A DNA stretch of 64,000 nucleotides from an uncultured Lachnospiraceae bacterium (GCA_951800685.1 CATOJY010000001.1:1-64000), one strand, 5' to 3'. Shown: positions 1 through 10,398, counted from the stretch's first letter. Numbers and translations are program-made. Notes: generated from the sequence alone by a model not told the origin.

Positions 1-148
1 GCTACACTGTAGCTTTGATACCTCTATTATACAGCAAATAAACTATTTAGGCTTGTATTTACTACAAAATATATGAACTTTTCAAGGTACTATAGCGGGG
101 CTTTTGACCCCAATATCACTATTATAAAAATACAGGAGGACATCTAAA

Positions 149-481
149 ATGGAAGGGACATCTTTTATTAACCCTATGAATATGTGGGGGTCACTTGAGG
201 GCATTGGGAAGACTCTCGGAACAGCGGGAACAGCTGAAGCATTATCAGAAAGCAGCGGCATATCCTCATTTTCGGATATTTTCAAGAATGCAATAGACCA
301 GGTAAAGGAAACGGAGCTTGATGTGGAAAGAAAGAAGTATTTGCTGTCAACAGGGCAGTTAGATGATGCGCATACGCTTCCAATAGCAGAAGCGAAAGCT
401 GCACTCAGTTTGGATGTCTTGATATCGCTTCGGAATAAAGCGGTAGAAACTTATAATGAACTTATGAAGATAAGTCTGTAA
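149..481 (+). CDS. fliE: Flagellar hook-basal body complex protein FliE
   Basis: 110 aa; C-terminal FliE signature (VLISLRNKAVETYNELMKISL); directly precedes fliF. Confidence 0.93.
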   Translation: MEGTSFINPMNMWGSLEGIGKTLGTAGTAEALSESSGISSFSDIFKNAIDQVKETELDVERKKYLLSTGQLDDAHTLPIAEAKAALSLDVLISLRNKAVETYNELMKISL

Positions 482-501
482 TGAGCGAAATTAGTTAAAG
501 G

Positions 502-2196
502 TTGGTAACGGATGTGCAGAATCTAAAAGAAAATTGGCAAAAATTATCAGAGAAAACAAGGAAATTGGTAATAGGGCTTACGGCCGGCATGCTGGTTATT
601 GTTGTGGCTGCTGTAATATTGCTGAACCTGACTAAGAATACAGATTACAGTACCCTGTTTACCGGAATGAATCAGGAGGAGGCTCAGGAAGTAGCGGGGC
701 TTCTGAACGAATCGGGCGTGGATTACCGTTATGATGCCCAGAGCGGTACGATTAAAGTACCTCAGTCCCAGGAGAACCAGCTTCGTGTAGATTTGCTCAG
801 CAAGGGATATCCGAAAAGCGGCTTTACATATGACATGCGTCGTGAGAACACGGGGATTATGACTACGGAGTCAGATAAAGAGCAATATACATTGTATGAG
901 CTGCAGGATCGCCTGGGGGCGACTATTCGTCTGTTTGAAGGCGTTACAGATGCGAAGGTGACAATTTCGCCGGGCACGACGCAGAGATACGCGATAGAGG
1001 ATACGTCAGCGGCAGAAGCATCGGCTTCTGTGGTGATAACCATGAACGGTGAGTCCGAGCTGTCGGAGAAAAAAGCGTCGGCTGTTAAAAATCTGGTGGC
1101 AAGGTCTGTCCAGGGAATGACATTTACGAATGTTTCTGTCTTTGATGCAAACACGATGCTTGAGGTAGGAGCAGGAAGTTCTGATACGGATGTTGGAACT
1201 TCGCAGAATCGGACAGCTTTGGAAAGCATGATTGAGAACAATATTGCAACGAACATCCGTCGTGTTCTCGGAAGGCTTTATGGGCAGGAGAATGTAGCTG
1301 TATCAGTAAAAGGAACCCTGAATGTAGAAAGGGTGCTTCAGGAATACACACAGTATAAGGTTCCTGAAAAAAATGATGAAGATGATAAAACCGGACTGCT
1401 TCAGCGGGAGGATCTGCAGGGCGAGCAGTCGTTGATTGGTTCACAGGGCAATGGGGGAATCGTTGGTACAGACGCAAATGCAGATACCCCCAGATATACA
1501 AACGATGACGATGACGACGGGGATAATAATGGATATTCAGACGGAAGTGCGTCAAGGGAATGGCTGTATGATGTTTTGAAAGAACAGAAACAGGTGGATC
1601 CGGGATATCTGGAGAATCTTACCGTAGGCGTTGTGATTGATACGGATGATACCAGGGTATCAGAAAATGATTTGATTGATTTGATAGCAAATTCCGCCGG
1701 AATTTCCCAGGAGGATGCAGACCAGAAAGTATCAATTATACGCGTGCCGATCAATGGGGCAGACGGAACCGCAGAGTCGGGCGATTCTTCTACAGACGAG
1801 CCGGATGAACCGGGCGAGGGAATGAATTGGCTTCCGATTATCATAGCAGGCGCGGTGGCATTGGCAGTACTGCTTCTTCTTGTACTTTTCCTGCTGCTTC
1901 GCAGAGGAAAGAGAAAGCACAAGGCAGAAGGATTAGAAGATATGACAGAAGACGATCTTCCGGTTTCAGTTCTCAGTAATGAAAATGATGATTTCCCGGT
2001 TCGTCCCGGTGAAAGTGTGGCAGGCGGGGCAGGTATGGATGATTTTGATGATGGTTTTGCCGACGAAGAAGCAAACTTTAACATGAGTATGCGCCGCGGG
2101 CTGAAACTGAAAGAGAATGTGAATGAATTTGTGGAGCGCAACCCGCAGATTGCAGCGAAGCTTCTCCAGAGCTGGCTGAAAGAAAATGATGAATGA
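502..2196 (+). CDS. fliF: Flagellar M-ring protein FliF (TTG start)
   Basis: 564 aa; N-terminal TM, YSTLFTGMNQEEAQEVAGLLNESGVDYRY, second TM near C-terminus, FliG-binding tail; first codon reads TTG. Confidence 0.96.
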   Translation: MVTDVQNLKENWQKLSEKTRKLVIGLTAGMLVIVVAAVILLNLTKNTDYSTLFTGMNQEEAQEVAGLLNESGVDYRYDAQSGTIKVPQSQENQLRVDLLSKGYPKSGFTYDMRRENTGIMTTESDKEQYTLYELQDRLGATIRLFEGVTDAKVTISPGTTQRYAIEDTSAAEASASVVITMNGESELSEKKASAVKNLVARSVQGMTFTNVSVFDANTMLEVGAGSSDTDVGTSQNRTALESMIENNIATNIRRVLGRLYGQENVAVSVKGTLNVERVLQEYTQYKVPEKNDEDDKTGLLQREDLQGEQSLIGSQGNGGIVGTDANADTPRYTNDDDDDGDNNGYSDGSASREWLYDVLKEQKQVDPGYLENLTVGVVIDTDDTRVSENDLIDLIANSAGISQEDADQKVSIIRVPINGADGTAESGDSSTDEPDEPGEGMNWLPIIIAGAVALAVLLLLVLFLLLRRGKRKHKAEGLEDMTEDDLPVSVLSNENDDFPVRPGESVAGGAGMDDFDDGFADEEANFNMSMRRGLKLKENVNEFVERNPQIAAKLLQSWLKENDE

Positions 2197-2202
2197 TGAG
2201 GG

Positions 2203-3258
2203 GTGATGACTATGGACAAGCAGGCAGAATTAAATGAATTTGCAGAAGATGTAAAAAGCTTGAGCAGTAGAGAGAAAGCCGCCCTCGTAGTTGTCTCCCT
2301 TGGATCAGACAGGGCGTCTCAGATTTATAAGTATCTGAGTGAACAGGAAATAGAAGAACTTACCTATGCAGTGGCAGGCATGGGAAAGGCAGACAATAAA
2401 CAGGTAGAGGATACACTGGATGAGTTTTATAAGTTCTGCCTTGCGCATAAGATGATGACAGATGGCGGTATGGAATATGCCCGTGACGTACTGGAAAAAG
2501 CTTTTGGAAGTACTGCTGCCGCAGGGCTTCTGGATAAAGTATCCAGAACACTTCAGTCCAGGCCGTTCAGCTTCTTTATGAAAGGGGATCCGAAAGCTGT
2601 ATTGTCACTGCTGCAGAATGAGCGTTCGCAGGTAATCGCCCTGATTATTTCTTATATGGATCCAGATCAGGCGGCAAAGATTTTGGAGCAGCTTCCAGAG
2701 AGCAAAAGGATTGCGGCATTAGAAAACGTGGCCGGAATGGATAGAGTTTCGCCTGAGGCCATTGCGATTGTAGAAGAAGAAATGCGCCGTAAGTTTTCAG
2801 CTATCACCACGAGCACGGATAACACAAATCTGGGTGGTGTGGATTATGTGGCTGATGTGATGAACCATGTAGACCGCGGTAATGAGCGGAGGATTTTTGA
2901 AGAGCTGGATAAACGGAATCCGAATCTTGCAAAGAGTATCCGCGACAAAATGTTTGTATTTGAGGATATTCTTGGAATGGACAGCCGTTCTGTTCAGCGG
3001 TTTATTAGAGATTGTGATGTTAAAGATGTGGTGTATGCGCTTAAGACTGCATCTGATGAGATGAAGGATATTTTCTTCGAAAACATGTCCAAACGTATGG
3101 CTGACAGCGTCCGTGAGGATTTGGAGATTACTACAAATGTAAGATTGAAAGAAGTAGAGGAAGCGCAGCAGCGTATCGTCACGCTTATCAGGGATCTCGA
3201 AGAACAGGGAGAGGTAATTATCAAGAAGGGAGGCAGTGACGATGACATTCTCGTCTAG
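2203..3258 (+). CDS. fliG: Flagellar motor switch protein FliG
   Basis: 351 aa; LSSREKAALVVVSLGSDRASQIYKYLSEQEIEEL and C-terminal torque-helix region (MSKRMADSVREDLE). Confidence 0.97.
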   Translation: MMTMDKQAELNEFAEDVKSLSSREKAALVVVSLGSDRASQIYKYLSEQEIEELTYAVAGMGKADNKQVEDTLDEFYKFCLAHKMMTDGGMEYARDVLEKAFGSTAAAGLLDKVSRTLQSRPFSFFMKGDPKAVLSLLQNERSQVIALIISYMDPDQAAKILEQLPESKRIAALENVAGMDRVSPEAIAIVEEEMRRKFSAITTSTDNTNLGGVDYVADVMNHVDRGNERRIFEELDKRNPNLAKSIRDKMFVFEDILGMDSRSVQRFIRDCDVKDVVYALKTASDEMKDIFFENMSKRMADSVREDLEITTNVRLKEVEEAQQRIVTLIRDLEEQGEVIIKKGGSDDDILV

Positions 3259-4063
3259 CCGTATCATAAAAGCAGGGATTGTTTCACAGTCCGTGGGAGT
3301 AAAATCGTTTGAACTTCCTTCTATGGCGGCAGATACAAATGGAAAAGGTAAAAGTCCGGTTTTTCCGGATTTTTACCTGAACACTTCTGCAGAAGAAGCG
3401 CTTCCCGAAGAAGAATGTGAAGAAGAGCAGGAAGACCTGAAGGAAAAAGAAAAAGAGCGTTATCTGGCAGAGGTACAGGAAGAGGCAGAGGCAATCCTGC
3501 AGGAAGCCCGGGCTGAGGCAGAGAGAATGAAAGAAGAAGCTCTGCGCCGCGGTCAGGAAGAAGGTTATGAGATTGGATTCCGTGAAGGACAAAGCAGGGC
3601 TTATTCTGACTATAAAGCCGAGATGGATGCAGAAACTTCCAAGTTTCACAGGGAAATGGAAACAGCCCTGAAGGATGTAAGCCGGGCGAAAGAGACAGTC
3701 CTGGAAAAATATCTTGAGGAGTTGAAAGACTGTTCTATTGCAATTGCAGAAAAAGTTATGCATATCAGCTTGAAATCTAGCGGTGAAGTTATTAAACGGA
3801 TGATTGTTGCCGCTACGGAAAAACTCAAGAAAAAAGAATGGGTAAAAATTTACATGGGTAAATATGATTATGATATGATGATAGAAGCGGATGCAAATAT
3901 GGTTCAGGAACTCATGCATTTATCGAACAATATTAAGTTTGTTGTGATGGAGCAGGAGGAGCCGGGCAATTGTATCATAGAAATGCCGGATGAAATCATT
4001 GATGTAAGTGTAAATACCCAGATGGAAAATTTGAAAGATATCTTGGGAAATGTGAGGGTTTAG
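3236..4063 (+). CDS. fliH: Flagellar assembly protein FliH
   Basis: 275 aa; charged coiled coil (EAERMKEEALRRGQEEGYEIGFREG), position between fliG and fliI. Confidence 0.88.
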   Translation: MTMTFSSSRIIKAGIVSQSVGVKSFELPSMAADTNGKGKSPVFPDFYLNTSAEEALPEEECEEEQEDLKEKEKERYLAEVQEEAEAILQEARAEAERMKEEALRRGQEEGYEIGFREGQSRAYSDYKAEMDAETSKFHREMETALKDVSRAKETVLEKYLEELKDCSIAIAEKVMHISLKSSGEVIKRMIVAATEKLKKKEWVKIYMGKYDYDMMIEADANMVQELMHLSNNIKFVVMEQEEPGNCIIEMPDEIIDVSVNTQMENLKDILGNVRV

Positions 4064-4069
4064 CCGGGT

Positions 4070-5371
4070 ATGTTTGAAAAAGTAACACAGCAGGTCATGA
4101 AAGCTGAGACAGTGAGCCACATTGGAAAGATTGAAAATGTAGTGGGAATGTCTATGGAAGCTTCAGGAGGAAAGTCAAGCATTGGTGACATTGTAATGAT
4201 ATACAATGAAGAGCAGAACCGACAGATACCTGCTGAAGTTGTAGGATTTAAAGGTGACAGAATCCAGCTCATGACATATGAAGATATGGGCGGCATCACA
4301 TCAGGGAGTTTTGTGCGGAATACAAAGCATAAGCTGAGGGTTCCTGTAGGAGACTTTCTGAAAGGCAGGATTATCAATGCCTTGGGCGAGCCAATAGATG
4401 ATAAGGGAAAGTTTGAGGCGTTCAAATATTATACAGTTAATAGTAACTATACAAATCCGCTGACCAGACCGCCCATCAGAGAGCGGCTGGAGTTTGGCAT
4501 TAAGGCCATTGATGGCCTGAATACAATTGGAAAAGGACAGAGAATAGGAATTTTCGCAGGCTCGGGCGTTGGAAAAAGTACCTTGATGGGCATGATTGCA
4601 AGGAATGTCAAGACAGATATTAATGTGATTGCCCTGGTAGGGGAGCGAGGCCGTGAGGTTTTGGAATTTATGCAAAAGGATTTGGGTGAAGAGGGAATGC
4701 GCCGTTCCGTACTGGTGGTGGCGACATCCGACCAGCCCGCCATGCTTCGGATGAAATGTCCTTTAGTGGCGACTACAATCGCAGAGTATTTCAAAGACCA
4801 GGGGTATGATGTGCTTTTGATGATGGATTCTCTGACACGATATGCCATGGCACAGAGGGAGATTGGGCTTGCGATTGGGGAACCGCCTATTGCAAGGGGA
4901 TATACTCCCTCAATTTATGCAGAGTTTCCGAAACTTTTAGAGCGAAGCGGTAATTTTGGCAAAGGTTCTATTACCGGAGTTTACACAGTTTTGGTAGAGG
5001 GTGATGATACAAACGAGCCGATTGCCGATACTGTCAGGGGTATTCTGGACGGGCATATTGTGCTGAGCCGTCAGTTGGCAAATGAGAATCATTTTCCGGC
5101 CATAGACATTGGAGCGAGTATATCTCGTCTTATGGTTGAAATTGTATCACGGGGACATCACGATACAGCGTCAAAGTTTCGGAATATGTTGAGTCTTTAT
5201 CAGAAAAATGCAGACCTTATCGCGATTGGCGCTTATAAAAAAGGAACAAACGCCGCATTAGATGAGGCGGTATCAAAAATCAACAGAATCAACGCTTTTC
5301 TAATGCAGGGGATAGAAGAAAAATTCTCTTATGATGAAATCGTACAGTTAATGGAGCGTATTGTAGGATAG
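4070..5371 (+). CDS. fliI: Flagellar export ATPase FliI
   Basis: 433 aa; Walker A GIFAGSGVGKSTLMGMIARN; F1-beta-like ATPase. Confidence 0.98.
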   Translation: MFEKVTQQVMKAETVSHIGKIENVVGMSMEASGGKSSIGDIVMIYNEEQNRQIPAEVVGFKGDRIQLMTYEDMGGITSGSFVRNTKHKLRVPVGDFLKGRIINALGEPIDDKGKFEAFKYYTVNSNYTNPLTRPPIRERLEFGIKAIDGLNTIGKGQRIGIFAGSGVGKSTLMGMIARNVKTDINVIALVGERGREVLEFMQKDLGEEGMRRSVLVVATSDQPAMLRMKCPLVATTIAEYFKDQGYDVLLMMDSLTRYAMAQREIGLAIGEPPIARGYTPSIYAEFPKLLERSGNFGKGSITGVYTVLVEGDDTNEPIADTVRGILDGHIVLSRQLANENHFPAIDIGASISRLMVEIVSRGHHDTASKFRNMLSLYQKNADLIAIGAYKKGTNAALDEAVSKINRINAFLMQGIEEKFSYDEIVQLMERIVG

Positions 5372-5465
5372 ATGATGCAGTAAATGCGTGAGAAAGAGAA
5401 AAGTTTGGAACTAACCTTCCAAATCTACCAGGATGACGCAGCAAGTGCGTCAGAAAGAGGAAAGC

Positions 5466-5906
5466 ATGAAGAAATTTCAATATCGTCTGGAAACGGTACT
5501 GAGATATAAGAGCCAGGTGCTAGATGACCTAAAGGTGCAGCACGCGGCAATTCTCCAGAGTGTAAACCGGAAGCAAGAGGAGATTAATCAGCTGAATCAG
5601 AGACTGGCAGAATATGGTTCAGATTTTGATAAGAAAAAATCAACAGGCGCTTCTATAGAAGATTTCAAAATGTTTGACATATGTATTTCCCGTATGGAGG
5701 AATGCATTGACACCGAGAAAGAAAAGCTGAAAGAGCTGCAGATAAAAGAGCAGAAAAAAAAAGAAGAGGTTATTGAGGCAAAGACAGATACTTCTAAATT
5801 TGAAAAGCTGAAAGAAAAGAAAGTTGAGGAATACAACAAGGCCGCCGCAAAAGAGGAAGAATCTTTTATTGAAGAGTTTGTCATACGGGGGCTTGGTGAA
5901 ACATAG
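5466..5906 (+). CDS. fliJ: Flagellar export chaperone FliJ
   Basis: MKKFQYRLETVLRYK start inside the 5433 ORF; coiled coil; follows fliI. Confidence 0.88.
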   Translation: MKKFQYRLETVLRYKSQVLDDLKVQHAAILQSVNRKQEEINQLNQRLAEYGSDFDKKKSTGASIEDFKMFDICISRMEECIDTEKEKLKELQIKEQKKKEEVIEAKTDTSKFEKLKEKKVEEYNKAAAKEEESFIEEFVIRGLGET

Positions 5907-5965
5907 GTAATCTCAGGGCAACCTGTTGATTATATACATATAATATAAAGAAAGGAGGGAAAAAG

Positions 5966-7075
5966 ATGACAGGGACCGAAAGAGTGCAGTCCTTTAACCG
6001 CATGCAGGGCACCGGGAGTACAAATAAGGCAGGCAGCAAGGAGAGTGCTTCAGCAGGCGTGGAGGGCATTTTTGAGAGACTTCTCCAGGAAAGGCAGAAC
6101 GCCGTGGATGAAACAGAAAATAAGAAAGATACGGTTCAGTCAGAAGGAAAACAAGACACAAAAGAAGCAGGAGACAGCAAGGCAGCGCAGACAGAGAAAA
6201 CAGAGTCTCAGCAAACAGGGGATAAGAAAGCGGAAAGTGTATCAGAAACCCAGGAAACAGGCGCCGAAGAGGTATTGACGGCACAGATGCTGGGAGCAGC
6301 TTATCTGCTGAATGAGACAGAGCTTCTCGAGTTGCCGGAGGAAGTCGCAGCAGTTGAGGATGACGGCGCTGCGGGCGTGTATGGTGTGGAAGGAGTATTT
6401 GTAAGCCAGGCAGAAGAAAAGCCGGCGGAAAATATGCCAATGCAGTCTGTAGAAGGAAATGTTCAAACAGTTTCCGTACATGAGCAGATAGATATGCCTG
6501 CTGCAAAAGCAGAGACAGTTTCAGGAAGAGCAGAAGCGAATGTTGTAAAAGAGGCTGGAAATCGTCCCCACGAAGAGGGAATGTTCCAGGCAGAGACAGC
6601 AGTACAGGCGTCAGGAAATGATATCCGGCAGGAAGCACAAGCTGAAACTGCGGCAGTGAAAGACATTTCTGTTCCGGTAAAGACGACAGAAAATACTCTG
6701 GCACCGGATATCGCTAAAACGATGGCAGCGCGGATGCCTGCGGATAACGGGACGCTAACCCTGGAGCTGGAACCGGCATCACTGGGAAAGCTTACGATAC
6801 GCATGACCTATGAAGCAGGAAAAGCAGTTGTGTCTATTATGGCAACAAACACCAGGACACTGGAGCTCTTAAGTCAGAGAAGCGGAGAAATTGCAGCAAT
6901 TCTGGAGGAGCGCACAGGGCAGGAAACCGTTGTACAGCCATACCAGCCGAGTGAAGAGGGAGCTTACTATGAGCAGAACCAGGAAAGCGGCAGGGAGAGG
7001 CAGCAGCAAGAACAGAGAAAAGAAAACAAGGAAACAGATTCCTTTATGCAGCAGCTTCGGCTGGGATTAATTTAA
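5966..7075 (+). CDS. fliK: Flagellar hook-length control protein FliK
   Basis: 369 aa; low-complexity N-terminus, C-terminal Flg_hook motif LTLELEPASLGKLTIRM. Confidence 0.88.
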   Translation: MTGTERVQSFNRMQGTGSTNKAGSKESASAGVEGIFERLLQERQNAVDETENKKDTVQSEGKQDTKEAGDSKAAQTEKTESQQTGDKKAESVSETQETGAEEVLTAQMLGAAYLLNETELLELPEEVAAVEDDGAAGVYGVEGVFVSQAEEKPAENMPMQSVEGNVQTVSVHEQIDMPAAKAETVSGRAEANVVKEAGNRPHEEGMFQAETAVQASGNDIRQEAQAETAAVKDISVPVKTTENTLAPDIAKTMAARMPADNGTLTLELEPASLGKLTIRMTYEAGKAVVSIMATNTRTLELLSQRSGEIAAILEERTGQETVVQPYQPSEEGAYYEQNQESGRERQQQEQRKENKETDSFMQQLRLGLI

Positions 7076-7099
7076 CATACGAACAGAAAGGGGAATACA

Positions 7100-7642
7100 A
7101 TGGCAGACTTATCATCAGTTGGAGTGGCAAGTAATCCGTATGCAGGCAGTACATTTACAGCGGCAACGACGGATAAGAATACCCTGAGCATGTCAGATTA
7201 TTTTCAGCTCATGGCAGTCCAGCTCCAGAATCAGGATATGACAAATCCTATGGACAGCGGCGATATGATGGCGCAGATGGTTCAGATGGGAATGATGCAG
7301 GCCATGACTACCATGACGGAGGCGATAGATAATTCTACCGCAGTTTCTACGCAGACCTATGCGGCAAGCATGATTGGGCAGGAAATAACCGTAGCAGTCA
7401 CAGAGAAAGATGCGGCAGGACGCGAGACTCCGGTAGGGGTAAAATATGGCAAGGTAGTATCTGTAGACTTTACAAGCGGGATGCCTACTATCCGGCTGGA
7501 GAATGATCCAAAAGATTATTCTATGTCTTATATATTAGGAGTAGGGAAATTAGATGATCCGTATAAAGAGCCTGATACAGACGGTAAAGATGACGAAGAG
7601 GACAGCGGCAACAAAGATGATACCGGCACTGAGAAAGTTTAG
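7100..7642 (+). CDS. flgD: Flagellar hook capping protein FlgD
   Basis: 180 aa; DYFQLMAVQLQNQDMTNPMDSGDMMAQMVQMG typical of FlgD. Confidence 0.94.
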   Translation: MADLSSVGVASNPYAGSTFTAATTDKNTLSMSDYFQLMAVQLQNQDMTNPMDSGDMMAQMVQMGMMQAMTTMTEAIDNSTAVSTQTYAASMIGQEITVAVTEKDAAGRETPVGVKYGKVVSVDFTSGMPTIRLENDPKDYSMSYILGVGKLDDPYKEPDTDGKDDEEDSGNKDDTGTEKV

Positions 7643-7672
7643 CGTTTGAGAGGGAGCAGTTATTAAAAGCGG

Positions 7673-8080
7673 ATGGCTGGAAAGGAAGGAACTATGGACA
7701 TGAATCGGTTAGGAAACCTGGGAATCGTCCAGACCGATATTTCCGCTCAGCCTGCCAGAACGGCACAGCAGGCGAAAAAAGGAACCGGGCTTGATTTTCA
7801 GACAATGCTTCAGGAGCGGGCCGGGGAGAGCCTGAATTTTTCCAAGCATGCCGCAAAGCGTTTGGAAGAGCGGGGGATTGACATGGACAGCCGTCTTATG
7901 AATGATTTGGAGAATGCAGTGGAAGGCGCAAGGAAGAAAGGAGCCAGGGAACTGGCTGTTATCGGAGCGAAAGGCGTATTCATTGTAAATGTCCCCAATA
8001 ATGTGGTGGTGACCACCATGTCCCAGGAAGATATGAAACAGAGAGTATTTACAAATATTGATAGTGCCGTCTTGATGTAG
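7673..8080 (+). CDS. Flagellar operon protein (TIGR02530/flg_new type)
   Basis: 135 aa; FSKHAAKRLEERGIDM...GAKGVFIVNVPNNVVVTTM between flgD and flgE. Confidence 0.8.
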   Translation: MAGKEGTMDMNRLGNLGIVQTDISAQPARTAQQAKKGTGLDFQTMLQERAGESLNFSKHAAKRLEERGIDMDSRLMNDLENAVEGARKKGARELAVIGAKGVFIVNVPNNVVVTTMSQEDMKQRVFTNIDSAVLM

Positions 8081-8153
8081 CAGGACCGTAAGGGTGCTTA
8101 TCTGCCAGCCTGAAGCGCAGGCAGAGCGGACGGCGGAAAGGATTGAAAAGAAA

Positions 8154-9230
8154 ATGTTAAGAGCAATGGATTCAGCAGTGGCAGGTCTTCGTGCCCATCA
8201 GAATAAACTTGACGTAATCGGAAATAACCTGGCAAACGTAAATACAGCAGGTTACAAGACCCAGAGTTACAATTTCCAGGAGGCTATGTATCAGACGTCT
8301 ACCCAGTCCACGGCAGGAAGTACGCAGCCGGGACAGACTATGGGCGGTGCAAATGCGGCTCAGTACGGATATGGTTCTCTGATGGGATCTATCAGTATGG
8401 ATATGACAGAGAGTACGCCTACCTATACAGGTAAATTTGACGCGCATATCTGTGGTATGGGATTTTTCATCACACTGGCACAGATTAAGCCGGACGGTGT
8501 AGATGCGGCTGCTATGAAAACAGAAGATTTTGCTTATACCCGCGTGGGACAGTTCAAGCTGAACAGCGACGGATATGTAGTGGATTCCCAGAACAACTTT
8601 GTGTATGGCTTTGTAAGCATGGACAATGGAAAAACCTTCAGCGACGGCGGTACCGGAACGACATCTGCAGACCAGACATGTACAGTACAGGTACAGGACG
8701 GTGTGGACGCAGACGGAAAGCCGATTATGAGGGATGAGACAATTACAGTACCTAAGGGTAAGTTAGTTCCTCTGCGTGTACCGTCTTCTATAGATTTTAC
8801 GGATCCAAATGCTCCAAAAGTCAATATTGATAACAGTGGAGCTGCACAGGAAATGATTGTTACCAGCACAACGATCAATAATGCAGGCGAGATTACCGTA
8901 AAAGTACAGTCAGACGATCCGGCGCAGGATGGTAAGGTAGTCAGCATCGGTAAGATAGCAATCGCTTCTTTCCAGAACCCGGAGGGTCTCAGCAAGGGAG
9001 GAAACAATACTTTTAACGCGAAGGAGAACGACAACACTGGTGAAGCAAGCGCTACAGTACCGGGCGGTTCGACCCCAATGCTTATGGGAGGATACGTGGA
9101 GGGTTCCAACGTAGATATGGCGAATGAGTTCGTGCAGATGATTACTACTCAGAGAGGTTTCCAGGCAAATTCAAAAATCATTACTGTTAGTGACGAAATT
9201 TTGAATGAGCTTGTAAATATGAAACGATAA
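8154..9230 (+). CDS. flgE: Flagellar hook protein FlgE
   Basis: MLRAMDSAVAGLRAHQNKLDVIGNNLANVNTAGYKTQ; C-terminal MANEFVQMITTQRGFQANSKIITVSDE; start chosen at 8154 instead of ORF-track 8094. Confidence 0.95.
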   Translation: MLRAMDSAVAGLRAHQNKLDVIGNNLANVNTAGYKTQSYNFQEAMYQTSTQSTAGSTQPGQTMGGANAAQYGYGSLMGSISMDMTESTPTYTGKFDAHICGMGFFITLAQIKPDGVDAAAMKTEDFAYTRVGQFKLNSDGYVVDSQNNFVYGFVSMDNGKTFSDGGTGTTSADQTCTVQVQDGVDADGKPIMRDETITVPKGKLVPLRVPSSIDFTDPNAPKVNIDNSGAAQEMIVTSTTINNAGEITVKVQSDDPAQDGKVVSIGKIAIASFQNPEGLSKGGNNTFNAKENDNTGEASATVPGGSTPMLMGGYVEGSNVDMANEFVQMITTQRGFQANSKIITVSDEILNELVNMKR

Positions 9231-9233
9231 GGC

Positions 9234-9262
9234 TTGTGTTGAATTCAAAAAAATAGTATAAT
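9234..9262 (+). promoter_or_regulatory. Candidate sigma-A promoter between flgE and flbD
   Basis: TTGTGT (9234-9239) - 17 nt - TATAAT (9257-9262). Confidence 0.5.
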
Positions 9263-9276
9263 GAAAAATAAGTGAA

Positions 9277-9304
9277 ATCCGAGGTGCTTTAGGGCATCTC
9301 GGAT
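9277..9304 (+). other. RNA hairpin downstream of the internal promoter
   Basis: ATCCGAGGTGC-tttagg-GCATCTCGGAT (one G-U pair), not followed by a T-run. Confidence 0.5.
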
Positions 9305-9335
9305 TCAGAAAGGTAAAAGCAGGGGAGAAACAGCT

Positions 9336-9536
9336 ATGATCCGTGTAGTTCGTTTAAACGGCGAGGTTCTTTATCTGAATTATTTACAGATAGAGTTGAT
9401 TGAATGCATTCCCGAGACAAAAATCAGGCTGATGAATGGAGATTATTATGTAGTAAGGGATTCGGTAGATTCCATCAATCAGCAGATACAGTCATTCTTG
9501 AAAGGCTGTCTATATTATGAAAACAAATGTAAATAA
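9336..9536 (+). CDS. flbD: Flagellar FlbD family protein
   Basis: 66 aa; MIRVVRLNGEVLYLNYLQIELIECIPETKIRLMNGDYYVV. Confidence 0.9.
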   Translation: MIRVVRLNGEVLYLNYLQIELIECIPETKIRLMNGDYYVVRDSVDSINQQIQSFLKGCLYYENKCK

Positions 9537-9573
9537 CATTTAAGAATATTTTTTACATAGGAGGCAAATAGTA

Positions 9574-10395
9574 ATGGATATAACAACGCTGATCGGTATG
9601 ATTGCAGGGTTTGCATTGATGGTTTTTGGTATCGGTACGAGTAAGTTGGGAAACTTCTTTGAGACAGGAAGTATTATCATCGTACTGGGCGGTACAATGG
9701 CCGGAGTTATCGCGAGTTATCCCCTGCGAATGCTGCTTGGAATCCCAAAGCACATTCTGGTTACTACACGAGAAAAGAAGTACAGCATCCCGAAGCTGGT
9801 AGATCAAATGGTGGATTTGGCTACCACTGCAAGGCAGAACGGGCTTCTGGCTTTAGAGGAACAGGCGGAACAGATTAAAGACCCATTTTTGAAGCAGGGT
9901 GTGCTGATGCTGGTAGACGCTACAGATGCGGATAAGATACGCCATATGATGGAGCTGGAGATTGACAGCCTGGCGGCACGCCATGATGAAGTGGCGGGAA
10001 TGTATGAGAAAGCATCCGCGGCAGCGCCTGCGTTTGGTATGATTGGTACGTTGATTGGTCTGATTAACATGCTGAAGGGACTGAACGTGGATGGCGGCGG
10101 CGGTTCGAGCAGCTTGGGCGAGGACATGAGCGTGGCGTTGATTACCACCTTTTATGGATGTCTTTTGGCGAACCTGATTTTTAACCCGATAGCCAGCAAG
10201 CTTCGGATACGCCATCAGGAAGAAGAGTTATACTGCTCGCTGGTTATCGAAGGAGTCCTGGCTATTCAGGCAGGAGAGAACCCGAAATTTCTGCGCGAAC
10301 ATCTGCTTGCTACCCTGAAGCAGTCTCAGCAGAAGAAGCTGCTTGCAAAAGCAGGCGCTTCTGCCGGAAGCGCTGCAGCCGGTGGGGAGGAATAA
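9574..10395 (+). CDS. motA: Flagellar motor stator MotA
   Basis: 273 aa; IGMIAGFALMVFGIG, AAPAFGMIGTLIGLINML. Confidence 0.96.
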   Translation: MDITTLIGMIAGFALMVFGIGTSKLGNFFETGSIIIVLGGTMAGVIASYPLRMLLGIPKHILVTTREKKYSIPKLVDQMVDLATTARQNGLLALEEQAEQIKDPFLKQGVLMLVDATDADKIRHMMELEIDSLAARHDEVAGMYEKASAAAPAFGMIGTLIGLINMLKGLNVDGGGGSSSLGEDMSVALITTFYGCLLANLIFNPIASKLRIRHQEEELYCSLVIEGVLAIQAGENPKFLREHLLATLKQSQQKKLLAKAGASAGSAAAGGEE

Positions 10396-10398
10396 GCA

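Noticed and set aside
1401-2219. 272-aa minus-strand ORF opposite fliF
   Set aside because: Fully antisense to a confident fliF CDS; Ser-rich, codon-shadow composition with no recognisable motif
5994-6704. 236-aa minus-strand ORF opposite fliK
   Set aside because: Antisense of low-complexity fliK; Leu/Pro-rich translation expected from reverse reading, no RBS context considered convincing
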